NCBI RefSeq assembly: GCF_000014805.1
Contig: NC_008570.1
Location: forward strand, 1,927,001-1,991,000
Direction: 5' to 3'
DNA: 64,000 nt
Source of the DNA: Aeromonas hydrophila subsp. hydrophila ATCC 7966
Lineage (GTDB): Bacteria > Pseudomonadota > Gammaproteobacteria > Enterobacterales > Aeromonadaceae
Below, piece by piece: positions 30,712 to 39,515 of the stretch. The stretch's first letter is position 1. Every line of letters begins with the position of its first letter. A program made the translations under genes and the position numbers. Under the pieces are notes generated by a model. It had not been told where the DNA came from, made no database searches, and worked only from the letters and a program-made list of their open reading frames with translations.

Positions 30712-31494
30712 TCAACCGCCACAACGGGCGGGCAGTCTGGGTTTGTGGTAAGCCATCGAAACCTTGGGCAGTTGCGGCTTGTCTTTGAGCCAGGACGCCA
30801 GCTCGGCGCCGCAGCCGTTGCCGGGCGGGATCGGCGCCTGAGGCTGGCAATCCGGGCTGCCGGCCGGGCAGCGCAGACGCACATGAAAGTGGCTGAAGTG
30901 GCCGACCCAGGGGCGCAATTTGCCGACCCAGGGTTCATCAGGCGCCCGTTTGCATACCTCGGCCTTGAGCACCGGGTTGATGAAGATGCGGGCGACCTCG
31001 GGTTTGCTGGCTGCCAGGCGCAGCAGGTTTAGCTGCTGGGGGCCGAAGCGCCCGGGCAGTACCCGGTAGCTGGGTTCATCGATCAGCGCCCACTCCTTGG
31101 GGGCATCCTGCTCCCATGTTGAGATGGGCTGGTTGGCCATGCGAAACCAGATGTCGGCGTCGAGACCGGTCTGGTGGCTGCGGTGACCGGAGGTGAAGGG
31201 GCCACCGTGGGCCATGGCGAGATCGGCGATATAGAGATCCGGCATGCCGGCCATGCGGGTCTGGTTGGCCAGGGTGGTCAGGTAGGCGATGAGCTCGGGG
31301 TGGCCGTAGTAGCGCAGTCGCTTGGTGCGGATCACCTGATAGCCGGGGCCGGTCAGCGGCAGCGCTACTCCGTTCTTGAGGCAGCCGGCGGAGTAGCCGC
31401 CAATTGCTTCGGCCTGGCGGGGATGAGGTTCGGCAAGAAAGGCACTGGCCATGAAGAGCAGGGTGGTGGCAAGCATGAGACTCCCGACAAGCAT
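30712..31494 (-). CDS. mepA: Penicillin-insensitive murein DD-endopeptidase MepA
   Basis: 260 residues (E. coli 274). Signal peptide (ATTLLFMASAFLA) followed by the LAS-type metallopeptidase domain: GHRSHQTGLDADIWF (first His and Asp zinc ligands) and HFSHFHVRLRCP (third His), plus the conserved Cys residues. It cuts D-Ala-mDap cross-links in the periplasm. Start 31494 is chosen because it gives a normal signal peptide; ATG 31476, with GGGAG 4 bases upstream, is also possible. A much longer frame upstream is not credible. Confidence 0.93.
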   Translation of the reverse strand: MLVGSLMLATTLLFMASAFLAEPHPRQAEAIGGYSAGCLKNGVALPLTGPGYQVIRTKRLRYYGHPELIAYLTTLANQTRMAGMPDLYIADLAMAHGGPFTSGHRSHQTGLDADIWFRMANQPISTWEQDAPKEWALIDEPSYRVLPGRFGPQQLNLLRLAASKPEVARIFINPVLKAEVCKRAPDEPWVGKLRPWVGHFSHFHVRLRCPAGSPDCQPQAPIPPGNGCGAELASWLKDKPQLPKVSMAYHKPRLPARCGG

Positions 31495-31554
31495 GCGAAT
31501 GGGCTCAGATGAAGAGAATGATACCAAGAGTCCGGTGAGGCCGTCACCCGATGA

Positions 31555-31587
31555 GCGAGCCCGGTTGCATCCCGGTGTCGGGCTCGC
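31555..31587. repeat. Dyad in the mepA/31652 divergent spacer
   Basis: GCGAGCCCG (31555-31563) and CGGGCTCGC (31579-31587) are exact inverted 9-mers 15 bases apart, between two divergent start sites. It could be an operator or hairpin; nothing links it to a known regulator. Confidence 0.35.
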
Positions 31588-31651
31588 GCACAATGCGCGA
31601 CAAAATTGGCGCATCCAGGGCGTGTAAACGCACAGGCAAGAGGAGAAGAGA

Positions 31652-32194
31652 ATGAAGGTCAGTGAGCTGGTGAACAAAGAGGGACTGGTCTGGCTGATGC
31701 CCCCTGCTCGCCGTTTCTATCCGGTGATGGTGGTGCTGTTGCTGGCGAGCCTGGTCACCGTGCTGGCCGCCGTCGGTCTGGGTTATCCGCAAATGGGTTT
31801 GCTGCCCTGGGTGGGGCTGGTGTTCGGCGGCATAGTGCTGCTGATGATGATACTGCCTCGCAGCTGGCAGCGCTGGCGGCTGGCGGAGCTGGCCTGGGAC
31901 GAGACGCACCTTTACCTGCTCAATGGCAGCAGTGATCGGGCACAGGCCCTGCCAAGATCGTTGCTGGTCGGGGTCGAGCGGGATCGCAAGGTGGGCCACG
32001 ATGGTCAGTGGCTGGCCTTCAGCCTGGATCTGGCGCTGAACGATGAGCAGCTGGCGGCCGCCACCACGCTGATGGGACTGAGTCGGGAAGGTACCCATGT
32101 CGTGGCGCCCGGCATCTATCGTTTTGGCTTTAAGCGCGCCTGGCATGGTCGACGCACGCTGCAGGGGCTGCTGGATACCCTGCTCCCCATATGA
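31652..32194 (+). CDS. Two-TM membrane protein of unknown function
   Basis: 180 residues. Two adjacent hydrophobic helices (about 23-43 and 50-68) are followed by a soluble domain of about 110 residues with an Arg-rich stretch (RSWQRWRLAE). GAGGAGAAGAGA sits directly before the ATG. I do not recognise a family. It is divergent from mepA and stands alone; the next gene is 220 bases away. Confidence 0.7.
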   Translation: MKVSELVNKEGLVWLMPPARRFYPVMVVLLLASLVTVLAAVGLGYPQMGLLPWVGLVFGGIVLLMMILPRSWQRWRLAELAWDETHLYLLNGSSDRAQALPRSLLVGVERDRKVGHDGQWLAFSLDLALNDEQLAAATTLMGLSREGTHVVAPGIYRFGFKRAWHGRRTLQGLLDTLLPI

Positions 32195-32311
32195 GCTGAC
32201 TATTTTCTCGACAATCTTCCCCAAAGCTCAGATACTGCCAGTGACTCGAATTGATCTTGCCCGTTCTGTTCACCCAAGAGATCAATGACTTGAGTGAACT
32301 GTACGGGGGAG

Positions 32312-32334
32312 TGCCTAGGCATGATGCCCTGGCA
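32312..32334 (+). promoter_or_regulatory. Nested dyad in the leader of the RRM gene
   Basis: TGCC-TA-GGCAT-G-ATGCC-CT-GGCA: nested inverted repeats 80 bases before the RRM start. RNA-binding protein genes often self-regulate through leader hairpins; that is inference. The rest of the 219-base spacer shows no ORF. Confidence 0.35.
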
Positions 32335-32413
32335 GGTCCGGCATGGGGGTTGTGCCCTTACCTTTGTGTTGGTGATTGGATAGAGAAGGCACCTTGAATC
32401 GAGAGTGGATGGC

Positions 32414-32692
32414 ATGAAGATTTACGTAGGTAATCTGTCGTACCGGATGACGGCCGACGAACTGACAACCGTGTTCAGCCAATTTGGGCAGGTAGACAAG
32501 GTCGATATCATCATCGATCGCGATACCGGTCAGTCCAAGGGGTTTGGCTTCATTGAAATGCCTGTCAATGGCGAGGCTGAAAAGGCCATCGCCGGTTTGC
32601 ATGGCACCGAAATCGGTGGCCGTACCATCACAGTCAACCAGGCCAAGCCGAAGACAGATGCACCACGTGGTCGCCCCCAGCGTCATCGCTGA
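32414..32692 (+). CDS. Small RRM-type RNA-binding protein
   Basis: 92 residues made almost entirely of one RNA-recognition motif: RNP2 KIYVGNL (2-8) and RNP1 KGFGFIEM (about 41-48), with a short basic tail (RGRPQRHR). This small single-RRM family occurs in Aeromonas, Vibrio and Shewanella, and is often linked to cold response. An in-frame ATG at 32405 would add three residues. A strong terminator follows. Confidence 0.9.
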   Translation: MKIYVGNLSYRMTADELTTVFSQFGQVDKVDIIIDRDTGQSKGFGFIEMPVNGEAEKAIAGLHGTEIGGRTITVNQAKPKTDAPRGRPQRHR

Positions 32693-32708
32693 GCTGCCTC
32701 GATAACGC

Positions 32709-32744
32709 AAAACGGCATGGGTTCCCCCCATGCCGTTTTTGTTT
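32709..32744. terminator. Terminator between the RRM gene and ydhF
   Basis: An 11-bp stem (32711-32721, 32727-32737) with flanking A and T runs; works for both convergent genes. Confidence 0.85.
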
Positions 32745-32763
32745 CTGGCGTTTGCCGGATGAA

Positions 32764-33663
32764 TCAGGGCACGTCGTAGCCTAGCGCCGCCTTGCGAATG
32801 CGGAACCACTGCTGACGGTTGAGGACGATGGCTTCAGCGGCCACGGCGGCGGCGATGCGCTCCCGTTTGCCGGAGCCTATCAGCGGCAGCGGCTGGCTTG
32901 GCAGCATCATGACCCAGGCGTAGACCACCTGTTCGATCTGCTCGGCACCCACTTCCTGGCGGATCTGCTCGAGCTCGGCGCGCAGCGGGGCATATTCGGG
33001 AGCCTGGAACAGGCGCCCGCCACCAAGGCAGGACCAGGCCATCGGCTTGATGCGCAGCTGCTGGCATTGGTCCAGGGTACCGTCCAGGGTGGTGCTCTGG
33101 TTGAGCGGCGAGATCTCCAGCTGATTGGTCACCAGCGGGAAGGGCAGGCGCGACTGCAGCAGCTCGAATTGGCGAGGGGTGAAGTTGGAGACTCCGGCAT
33201 GCTTGATCTTGCCCGCCTGCTTGAGGGTGATGAAGGCATCGACCACTTCGTCGGCATCCATCAGGGGATCCGGGCGGTGGATCAGCAGCAGATCCAGATG
33301 GTCGGTGGCGAGCTTTTGCAAGGAGGCCTCGGCACTGGCGATGATGTGCGCCTTGCCGGTGTTGTAGTGATTCAGCGCGTGTTCCGGCTTGGCGGTGAGG
33401 GCGATGCCGCACTTGCTGACGATCTCCATCCGGCTGCGCAGAGAGGGTTCAAGGCGCAGGGCGTTGCCGAAGGCCTCTTCGCACTGGTAGCCACCATAGA
33501 TGTCGGCGTGATCGATGGTGGTGACCCCCAGATCCAGGTGGTACTTCATCAGATCCAGCAGGGCGTTCGGAGAGAGTTGCCACTCCATCAGACGCCAGTA
33601 GCCCATGATGAGGCGAGAGAAGGTCGGGCCCTGTGGATGCAGAGAGAGGCGGGATACGGACAT
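32764..33663 (-). CDS. ydhF: YdhF-like aldo/keto reductase
   Basis: 299 residues, (beta/alpha)8 oxidoreductase using NADPH. The catalytic Asp-Tyr-Lys-His set is visible in DHADIYGGY (Asp/Tyr), IVSKCG (Lys) and LLLIHRPD (His). Very close to E. coli YdhF over its whole length, including GYWRLM and the C-terminal IRKAALGYDVP. Physiological substrate unknown. AAGGAG lies 5 bases before ATG 33663; the longer upstream frame is spurious. Confidence 0.93.
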   Translation of the reverse strand: MSVSRLSLHPQGPTFSRLIMGYWRLMEWQLSPNALLDLMKYHLDLGVTTIDHADIYGGYQCEEAFGNALRLEPSLRSRMEIVSKCGIALTAKPEHALNHYNTGKAHIIASAEASLQKLATDHLDLLLIHRPDPLMDADEVVDAFITLKQAGKIKHAGVSNFTPRQFELLQSRLPFPLVTNQLEISPLNQSTTLDGTLDQCQQLRIKPMAWSCLGGGRLFQAPEYAPLRAELEQIRQEVGAEQIEQVVYAWVMMLPSQPLPLIGSGKRERIAAAVAAEAIVLNRQQWFRIRKAALGYDVP

Positions 33664-33778
33664 GGTGGCTCCTTGGCGGATAAGGGAAAAAATGCTGCCA
33701 GCATCTTGGTCTCTTCTGGCTGGCAAGGCAATAATGCGGCTTTTGTTAATTCGAACTTTGGTTCTGAAGGGGAAGGAA

Positions 33779-34186
33779 ATGGACGGTTTTGCCGAGCGCT
33801 TGCAGAGCCTGATCGGGACGGGCAGCATCAGTGCCTTTGCCCGCAAGGTGGGGTTGAGCGAAGCCTTGATCCGTAAATATCTGAAAGGGGCCGAACCCGG
33901 CCTTGGCAAGGCCAACCAGATTGCCATGGCCGCCAACTGCTCGCTGGAGTGGCTCGCCACCGGCTGCGGCTACCTTTATCGGCAGGCGGAAGTGGTGGAC
34001 CGAGAAGCGCTGAGCGCCGCCGGCACCCTGTTGCAGGAACAGTTGCCGCAGCAGCGTCTGCCCGCAGAAGACGAGCTGGTAACCCTGCTCGCCTATTACC
34101 AGTTCTTGCGCAGTCACAAGCAGGCTGACGGATTTCTGGATCTGGCGCGGGCGCGCGAATTTGGCAAACACCTGCATGAGGCGTGA
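33779..34186 (+). CDS. XRE/phage-repressor-like HTH protein
   Basis: 135 residues. An N-terminal helix-turn-helix (about 1-60): AFARKVGLSEALIRKYLKGAEPG, followed by a variable C-terminal helix-rich part. It resembles the DNA-binding half of CI/Mu-type repressors; no protease or oligomerisation domain is visible. The start at 33779 has GGAAGG upstream. It is divergent from ydhF with 115 bases between, so it may control that promoter; this is inference. Confidence 0.75.
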   Translation: MDGFAERLQSLIGTGSISAFARKVGLSEALIRKYLKGAEPGLGKANQIAMAANCSLEWLATGCGYLYRQAEVVDREALSAAGTLLQEQLPQQRLPAEDELVTLLAYYQFLRSHKQADGFLDLARAREFGKHLHEA

Positions 34187-34267
34187 GCCTGTATGGGGAT
34201 GGCCGGGCAACGGCCGGGGATTATTCTGATACCCTCTAAAGCAGATGAGGACAGCGGGGAGAGGGAG

Positions 34268-34969
34268 ATGGGCTATCTGATCTTGGGCAGCGGCGGATTG
34301 GGCACGGCGCTGGCACATGAGCTATCCGCCCGTGGCGAGGAGCTGGTGCTGGCCGGCAGACAGTTGCCCAAGGGGGTAGATCCCGTCTGCTATTTCCCGT
34401 TGCAGGAGGTGGATGCGCTCTCCTTCGATGCCCTGTTCACCCTCTATGACACGGCGCCGTTGCCGAGCGTGGTGATCAACACCATCGGCCTGCTGCACGA
34501 CATCAACTTCATGCCGGAGCGGCGGGTGGAGGAGGTCAACCCCAGGTGGCTGTGCGACAGCCTGCTGGCCAACGCCTGGCCGCAGCTGGCTCTGGCCGCC
34601 TGCCTGAGCCGCCGGATGACGCCGGATACCCGCCTCTGGCTTTGCTCTCTCTCCGATCTGGCCGGCAGTCTTGGCGCCAACGAGACGGGCAGTCGATACA
34701 GCTACCGGATGAGCAAGGCAGCGCTCAACATGGGGGCAAGAACGCTGGCCCACGAGTGGCGGGAGCGCTTCCCCGCCGCCGGGGTTGTCACCGTGCACCC
34801 GGGGCTGATGGCCACCCCCATGAATCAACCTTTCCTCGATGAGCTGGCGGCCGAGACCTTGCAGGATCCGGCGCTGGTGGCGCCGCGTCTGCTTGATCTC
34901 ATCAACCAGTTGTCGCCGGCCCAGTCCGGCGGCTTCCTTGATCTGCAGGGCCAGCTGCTGCCCTGGTAA
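34268..34969 (+). CDS. Short-chain dehydrogenase/reductase (C-factor-like)
   Basis: 233 residues, Rossmann fold. N-terminal dinucleotide motif GSGGLGTALA (7-16), catalytic Ser in the LCSLSD strand, and YRMSK giving the Tyr-x-x-x-Lys pair. Compact size resembles the CsgA/C-factor group of SDRs. Substrate cannot be named. GGGAG lies shortly before ATG 34268. Follows the HTH gene on the same strand (81-base gap). Confidence 0.85.
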   Translation: MGYLILGSGGLGTALAHELSARGEELVLAGRQLPKGVDPVCYFPLQEVDALSFDALFTLYDTAPLPSVVINTIGLLHDINFMPERRVEEVNPRWLCDSLLANAWPQLALAACLSRRMTPDTRLWLCSLSDLAGSLGANETGSRYSYRMSKAALNMGARTLAHEWRERFPAAGVVTVHPGLMATPMNQPFLDELAAETLQDPALVAPRLLDLINQLSPAQSGGFLDLQGQLLPW

Positions 34970-35059
34970 GCCGTCACCGGCTTCACATTCCGGAAACGGT
35001 CCGCTTGCCAAGCCAGCTCCTGCTGGCTAACGTCATCCTCCTGCTTCAGGAGGGATGTC

Positions 35060-36079
35060 ATGCGCTATATCGATTTACGAAGTGATACGGTCACCCAGCC
35101 CACGGATGCCATGCGTCAGAGCATGTTGCATGCCGAGGTGGGGGATGATGTCTACGGGGAAGATCCCGGCGTCAATGCACTGGAGGCCCGCGGGGCCGAG
35201 CTGCTTGGCAAGGAGGCCGCACTGTTTGTCCCCTCGGGCACCATGTCCAACCTGCTGGCGGTGATGAGCCACTGTCAGCGGGGTGAGGGGGCCATCGTGG
35301 GTCAGGCGGCCCACATCTATCGCTATGAGGCACAGGGGAGCGCCGTGCTGGGCTCGGTCGCGCTGCAGGCGGTGCCCATGCAGGCCGACGGTTCGCTGGC
35401 AGTGGCCGATGTCGCCGCGGCGATCGCCCCTGATGACGCCCATTTTGTGCAGACCCGGCTGGTCTGCCTTGAAAACACCCATAACGGCAAGGTGCTGCCT
35501 CTTCATTACCTGCAGGCGATGCGCAAGTTCGTCGACGAACGCGGGTTGCAACTGCATCTGGATGGTGCCCGTTTGTTCAACGCCGCGGTGGCGAGTGGTC
35601 ATGGGGTAGACGAGCTGGCCGCCCCCTTTGACAGCATCTCCATCTGCCTCTCCAAAGGGCTGGGAGCACCGGTAGGGTCGCTGCTGGTGGGCTCTCGTGT
35701 CTTCATCACCCGCGCCAGACGGCTGCGCAAGATGCTGGGTGGTGGCATGCGCCAGGCGGGGATCCTGGCTCAGGCCGGTCTGTTTGCCCTTGATCAGCAT
35801 GTGGCCCGGTTGGCGGATGATCACCGCCGTGCCAGACGGCTGACCGAAGGGTTGGCCGCATTGCCCGGCATCGAGCTGGATCTCGCGCTGGTGCAGACCA
35901 ACATGGTATTTTTGCGGCTGGTGAAAGGGGACGCCGAGGCGCTGCTCGCGTTCATGAAGGAGCGGGGGATCCTCTTCTCCGGTTACGGCGAGATGCGGCT
36001 GGTGACCCACCTGCAGATCACCGATGACGACATCGACGAGGTGATCGATGCCTTCACCGAGTACCTTGCCGCACGTTAA
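35060..36079 (+). CDS. ltaE: Low-specificity L-threonine aldolase
   Basis: 339 residues (E. coli 333). A PLP enzyme splitting L-threonine and L-allo-threonine to glycine and acetaldehyde. The fold-type I motifs are seen: [11 protein letters not shown] at the start, [13 protein letters not shown] (Asp for PLP) and the Schiff-base Lys in [21 protein letters not shown] sits 5 bases before the ATG. Terminated by a very strong hairpin. Confidence 0.95.
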   Translation: MRYIDLRSDTVTQPTDAMRQSMLHAEVGDDVYGEDPGVNALEARGAELLGKEAALFVPSGTMSNLLAVMSHCQRGEGAIVGQAAHIYRYEAQGSAVLGSVALQAVPMQADGSLAVADVAAAIAPDDAHFVQTRLVCLENTHNGKVLPLHYLQAMRKFVDERGLQLHLDGARLFNAAVASGHGVDELAAPFDSISICLSKGLGAPVGSLLVGSRVFITRARRLRKMLGGGMRQAGILAQAGLFALDQHVARLADDHRRARRLTEGLAALPGIELDLALVQTNMVFLRLVKGDAEALLAFMKERGILFSGYGEMRLVTHLQITDDDIDEVIDAFTEYLAAR

Positions 36080-36091
36080 GGTTCACTCAAT

Positions 36092-36119
36092 AAAACAGGG
36101 CGCCAAGGCGCCCTGTTTT
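36092..36119. terminator. Bidirectional terminator ltaE / PAS gene
   Basis: Perfect 13-bp stem AAAACAGGGCGCC/GGCGCCCTGTTTT with a 2-base centre, A and T runs at both ends; serves two convergent genes. Confidence 0.9.
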
Positions 36120-36139
36120 ATTGTTGAGAAGAAAGCGGG

Positions 36140-36571
36140 TCACGCCTGGCGCTGGCCGCTCATCAGCATGGCCTCGTCGGTGGCGTCGTAGATCATTACC
36201 GCGATGTGAGTCACCTGACCGCCAAAGTCGGCCAGCGGCACCAGCGTCAGGTTCTGGAACATGTGGGGGGCTGAGCCGGTGATGGGGCGGTAGTTGGAAA
36301 AACGCAGCAGATAGGGTTTCTGCTCCCAGGTGCTGAAGGCGCGGTTGTTGAGCTTGAACACCATGTTGGCCTTGCGCTCGAACCAGGCCCGATCCACATC
36401 GGGGAAGAGCTCGAACAGCACACCATCGCGCACCTCGCCGGCCAAGCGGCCGCTGTGGCTCTCCATGAAGCCGTTCCACACCTGCACCTTGTACTCCTTG
36501 TCGAGCACCACCAGCCCCACGTCCAGGTTCTGGACTATGTTCATCAGCCAATGAAATTCACGGATTTCCAT
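36140..36571 (-). CDS. Stand-alone PAS-domain protein
   Basis: 143 residues forming one PAS domain (about 5-120); no kinase, GGDEF or DNA-binding region is attached. ATG 36571 has GGAG with a 5-base gap. It begins 8 bases after the REC-CheC gene, so the two are cotranscribed, and it may sense a ligand for that regulator. PAS conclusion comes from the pattern NIVQNLDVGLVVLDKEYKVQVWN and the length. Confidence 0.8.
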   Translation of the reverse strand: MEIREFHWLMNIVQNLDVGLVVLDKEYKVQVWNGFMESHSGRLAGEVRDGVLFELFPDVDRAWFERKANMVFKLNNRAFSTWEQKPYLLRFSNYRPITGSAPHMFQNLTLVPLADFGGQVTHIAVMIYDATDEAMLMSGQRQA

Positions 36572-36579
36572 GGTCACTC

Positions 36580-37614
36580 CTAGAGCATGTGCATGATTTT
36601 GTTGTTCATGGTGGCGATGGAATCTTCGGTAAACAGCAGCAGCAGATCGCACTGCACCGCGTAATCCTGGACCCGGTAGTTGATCTCGATGGCCAGGGTA
36701 CGACGCCAGCGGCTCTTGTTGGTGTTGATGAGCTCGTTGATGGGCCTGTGCTGGCCGAGTACCACAGGGTGGCCCTGACTGAAGGGGGTGTCGAGCTGGC
36801 TGGCATAACCGCGCAAAAAGGCACCGATCAGCACGTTGGCGGTATCCATCAAGAGCTCCAGCTCGGCGTTGCGATCGAGCACGCCCTGATGGTTCATCAG
36901 CCGGGCCAGATCCTTGAAGCTGGAGTCGTGGAACAGGATCAGCGCCTCACCGGCGATACCGGCGCCGATGAAGCCCTGACAGACGGCGGAGAGGGTATCC
37001 GAGTCGGCAGCGGCCGAGAGGGCCATGTGCAGCTCGGACACTTCCAGCACGTTGACGTTGGGAATGGGCAGCACCACGAAGGCGTTGAGCAGGCGGGCCA
37101 GCAGGTCGGCGGCCTGGCCCATGGATACGTTGGCGAGCTCCTGATAGACGTCGCGTACCTCGGGACTGATCTTGATGCCGGTATCCAGACTGCCGACATC
37201 ACTGACACTCTGGCCGGCGGTCCGGATGTCATGTGCAGTGGCGGTGCCTTTGGCCTGCCACAGCTCATGCTGTTTCAGCAGGGCGCTGAGGGTTTCCGGT
37301 GCGGCGGGTTTCTTGATGAAATCCAGCGCTCCCAGCCCCATCACTCGCTGATAGGCTTCCGGCTGGATATCGCCGGAGACCACGAAGATCTTGTTGCGCA
37401 GCCCCTCCCGCTGGAGGGTCTCCAGCACGCCGTAGCCATCCATTTCCGGCATGGTCAGGTCGAGAAAGATCAGATCCCCATGACCCATCAGCACCTGTTC
37501 TATCCCTTCCAGCCCATTGGCGGCGTAATGCAGCGTCACATCCCAGTCGGCGGGAAGGGCACGGGCCAGCTGTTTACGGGCGAATCCTGAGTCATCACAT
37601 ATCAATACATTCAT
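36580..37614 (-). CDS. REC-CheC-like regulator
   Basis: 344 residues. Receiver domain (1-120) with acidic pair D7/D8, phospho-acceptor D52 in LDLTMPEMDG, S80 and K102. The rest (about 150-344) resembles the CheC/CheX family of CheY-P phosphatases: ELANVSMGQAADLLARLL is the first helix motif (ExxN), and DTANVLIGAF the second, with Asp in place of Glu. It may dephosphorylate a CheY-like protein, or its own receiver. Cotranscribed with a PAS protein. Confidence 0.82.
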   Translation of the reverse strand: MNVLICDDSGFARKQLARALPADWDVTLHYAANGLEGIEQVLMGHGDLIFLDLTMPEMDGYGVLETLQREGLRNKIFVVSGDIQPEAYQRVMGLGALDFIKKPAAPETLSALLKQHELWQAKGTATAHDIRTAGQSVSDVGSLDTGIKISPEVRDVYQELANVSMGQAADLLARLLNAFVVLPIPNVNVLEVSELHMALSAAADSDTLSAVCQGFIGAGIAGEALILFHDSSFKDLARLMNHQGVLDRNAELELLMDTANVLIGAFLRGYASQLDTPFSQGHPVVLGQHRPINELINTNKSRWRRTLAIEINYRVQDYAVQCDLLLLFTEDSIATMNNKIMHML

Positions 37615-37668
37615 AGTGTTAGGCTGGCCTGGTCAACGAGGATTGCTATAAGTGTGGCCCGCCAACGG

Positions 37669-38607
37669 TCAGATGCAATGGGACAGGCTGGTCGCCGGTG
37701 AAAATTGATTGTCCCATTGGCGATTCCGGTAGCGCGCTGAATATTTTTCAACAAATTCAGCGAACATCTTAACACGCAGCGGGGCAAACTGAGGCTGGCA
37801 TCGCAACATATAGAAGGGCCGGTTGCCGGTTTTCCAGTCGGGCAGTACCGGGACCAGCTGCTCATCCTGCAGGAAGGGATGCACGTAGTGGAGCGGGGCA
37901 TTGACGATCCCCAGGTGGCGCCTGGCTGCCCGGACGGCAGCCTGGGTCTGGTTGACGGTCAGTTTGGCGGTGCGCTTGATCTGTACCGTCTGCTCGTCCC
38001 GATCGGTCAACTGCCAGTGCTGGTGCGGCCAGCAGTAGATCAGCGCGTGCTCTTCCAGCTGGGCGGGATGTGCCGGAGTGCCCATCTTCTCCAGATAGAG
38101 CGGGGAGGCAAACAGGCCGTATTCGATGTGGCCAAGGCAGAGTGCATTGGGCAAGGATTGCGGCAGCTCGCCGTTGAAGAACACCAGATCCCGGTCGTTG
38201 TCGAACAGATGCTGGTGGTCGTTGGTCTGGGTAATGTCGAACTGCACCTCGGGGTAGTGCAGGCCAAAGTCCGCCAGCATGTCGACCAGGATGGTGTTGG
38301 AGAGGGCGATGGGGGCCGCCAGACGGATCACCCCGTTGATGTCGGCCTCTTTGCCCTGGATCTCGCCGGTGGCCTGTTCGATCGCGGCCAACGGGGTGCA
38401 CAGGCGTTCGTAGTAGCGCAGCCCTTCGTCGGTGAGGCGGAGTTTGCGGGTGGATCTGTGTAGCAAGGAGCAGCCGAGCTGCTCTTCCAGCTGAGAAATA
38501 CGTCGACTAATGGTGCCGGTTGGCATGCCCAGTGCGGCAGCCGCGTGGGAGAATCCTCCCTCTTGCACCACCTTGACGAACAGATAGAACTCTTCGATGT
38601 ACTTCAT
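37669..38607 (-). CDS. LysR-family transcriptional regulator
   Basis: 312 residues. N-terminal winged HTH (about 1-62: GGFSHAAAALGMPTGTISRRISQLEEQLG) followed by the type-2 periplasmic-binding-like effector domain (about 90-295). Same general group as the DmlR/AaeR regulators. Target genes not evident: neighbours on both sides are on the same strand or far away. Confidence 0.9.
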   Translation of the reverse strand: MKYIEEFYLFVKVVQEGGFSHAAAALGMPTGTISRRISQLEEQLGCSLLHRSTRKLRLTDEGLRYYERLCTPLAAIEQATGEIQGKEADINGVIRLAAPIALSNTILVDMLADFGLHYPEVQFDITQTNDHQHLFDNDRDLVFFNGELPQSLPNALCLGHIEYGLFASPLYLEKMGTPAHPAQLEEHALIYCWPHQHWQLTDRDEQTVQIKRTAKLTVNQTQAAVRAARRHLGIVNAPLHYVHPFLQDEQLVPVLPDWKTGNRPFYMLRCQPQFAPLRVKMFAEFVEKYSARYRNRQWDNQFSPATSLSHCI

Positions 38608-38680
38608 AAGCGGTGTTCTGGGTGTAACAAGCCAGTGACCTTAAGAAGAGGCGCCCGCCTTGGCAAGCTCAATCCGGCGT

Positions 38681-39382
38681 TTAATTGATCTGGATTAGAT
38701 TCGACTCCCGCTGGTACTGGTGCAACAGCCGGACAAATTCGACCGGATCCCGGTCAAGGCTGTTGTCCGGCACCAGCAGATCGTAGCCGAGCAGCTCGCG
38801 CAGTCGGGTCATGCGGTTGGCCAGCATGGCGATCACCCCCTCATAGCGTTGGCCGGAGGGAGAGCGAAAATGGCTCTCCTCCAGCAATCCCTCGCCCTGA
38901 AAGGCACAGGCACAACCCCCGTTGCTGCAGGCCGGTTGTTCGCTGCGCAGTGCCTGCAGCAAGACGCTGCGTTGCTCGGTCAGCAGGCGCACTGCCAATC
39001 TGGGTGTGATCAATGTCAAAAAATCGTCGTAATCTTTTATTTTCAAACCGATATAGGGCAGGGGGACCAGATCCCAGCCCAGATGAATGCGCGGCTGGTC
39101 TATTCGCTGAATATTTCTCCATTTCAGGATCCAACCGCCGTATTTATGGTGATATTGCAGACAATCGTGACAGAGCGAGAGACTGAAGTGGGGTTCAATC
39201 AGCTTCAATGAGCCGATAAATATCATCATCAGACCCGCCAGCAGGCCGGAGACGAGGGGGATTAGTGGTTGTTCACCGAATAAAAAAAGTATAAAAATCA
39301 TAGTAATGGTTACTATGATGCCCAACAATACCAACGTGAGTCCGTTTTTTCTGACCATGGGTTTCACATGTAGCGTTTTCAT
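38681..39382 (-). CDS. DUF2982 membrane protein
   Basis: 233 residues. Two hydrophobic helices near the N terminus (about 15-35 and 41-62) and a soluble domain of about 170 residues with Cys pairs (CACAF, CHDCLQ). It matches the DUF2982 family seen in Vibrio, Shewanella and Aeromonas; function unknown. Start ATG 39382; a later ATG at MVRKNG would shorten it by 8. Confidence 0.7.
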   Translation of the reverse strand: MKTLHVKPMVRKNGLTLVLLGIIVTITMIFILFLFGEQPLIPLVSGLLAGLMMIFIGSLKLIEPHFSLSLCHDCLQYHHKYGGWILKWRNIQRIDQPRIHLGWDLVPLPYIGLKIKDYDDFLTLITPRLAVRLLTEQRSVLLQALRSEQPACSNGGCACAFQGEGLLEESHFRSPSGQRYEGVIAMLANRMTRLRELLGYDLLVPDNSLDRDPVEFVRLLHQYQRESNLIQIN

Positions 39383-39440
39383 ATGAAGTCAGCCCTTTGC
39401 GCATGCTTGTTTCACATTATGGGCTGGATCCGATTTTGTA

Positions 39441-39477
39441 CCAGCGCCGGGTGCCCGGGAGGGCCCTCCGTCGCTGG
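39441..39477 (+). promoter_or_regulatory. Nested dyads before the GGDEF-EAL gene
   Basis: Outer helix CCAGCG/CGCTGG (39441-39446, 39472-39477) encloses two adjacent perfect dyads, CCGGG-TG-CCCGG (39447-39458) and GGAGGGCCCTCC (39458-39469). It lies 38 bases before the start codon. It could fold as a three-way junction or bind a protein. No known c-di-GMP riboswitch signature is visible. Confidence 0.4.
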
Positions 39478-39515
39478 GTTTCCCTGTGATCACACATCAT
39501 GAATCACCATATTAG

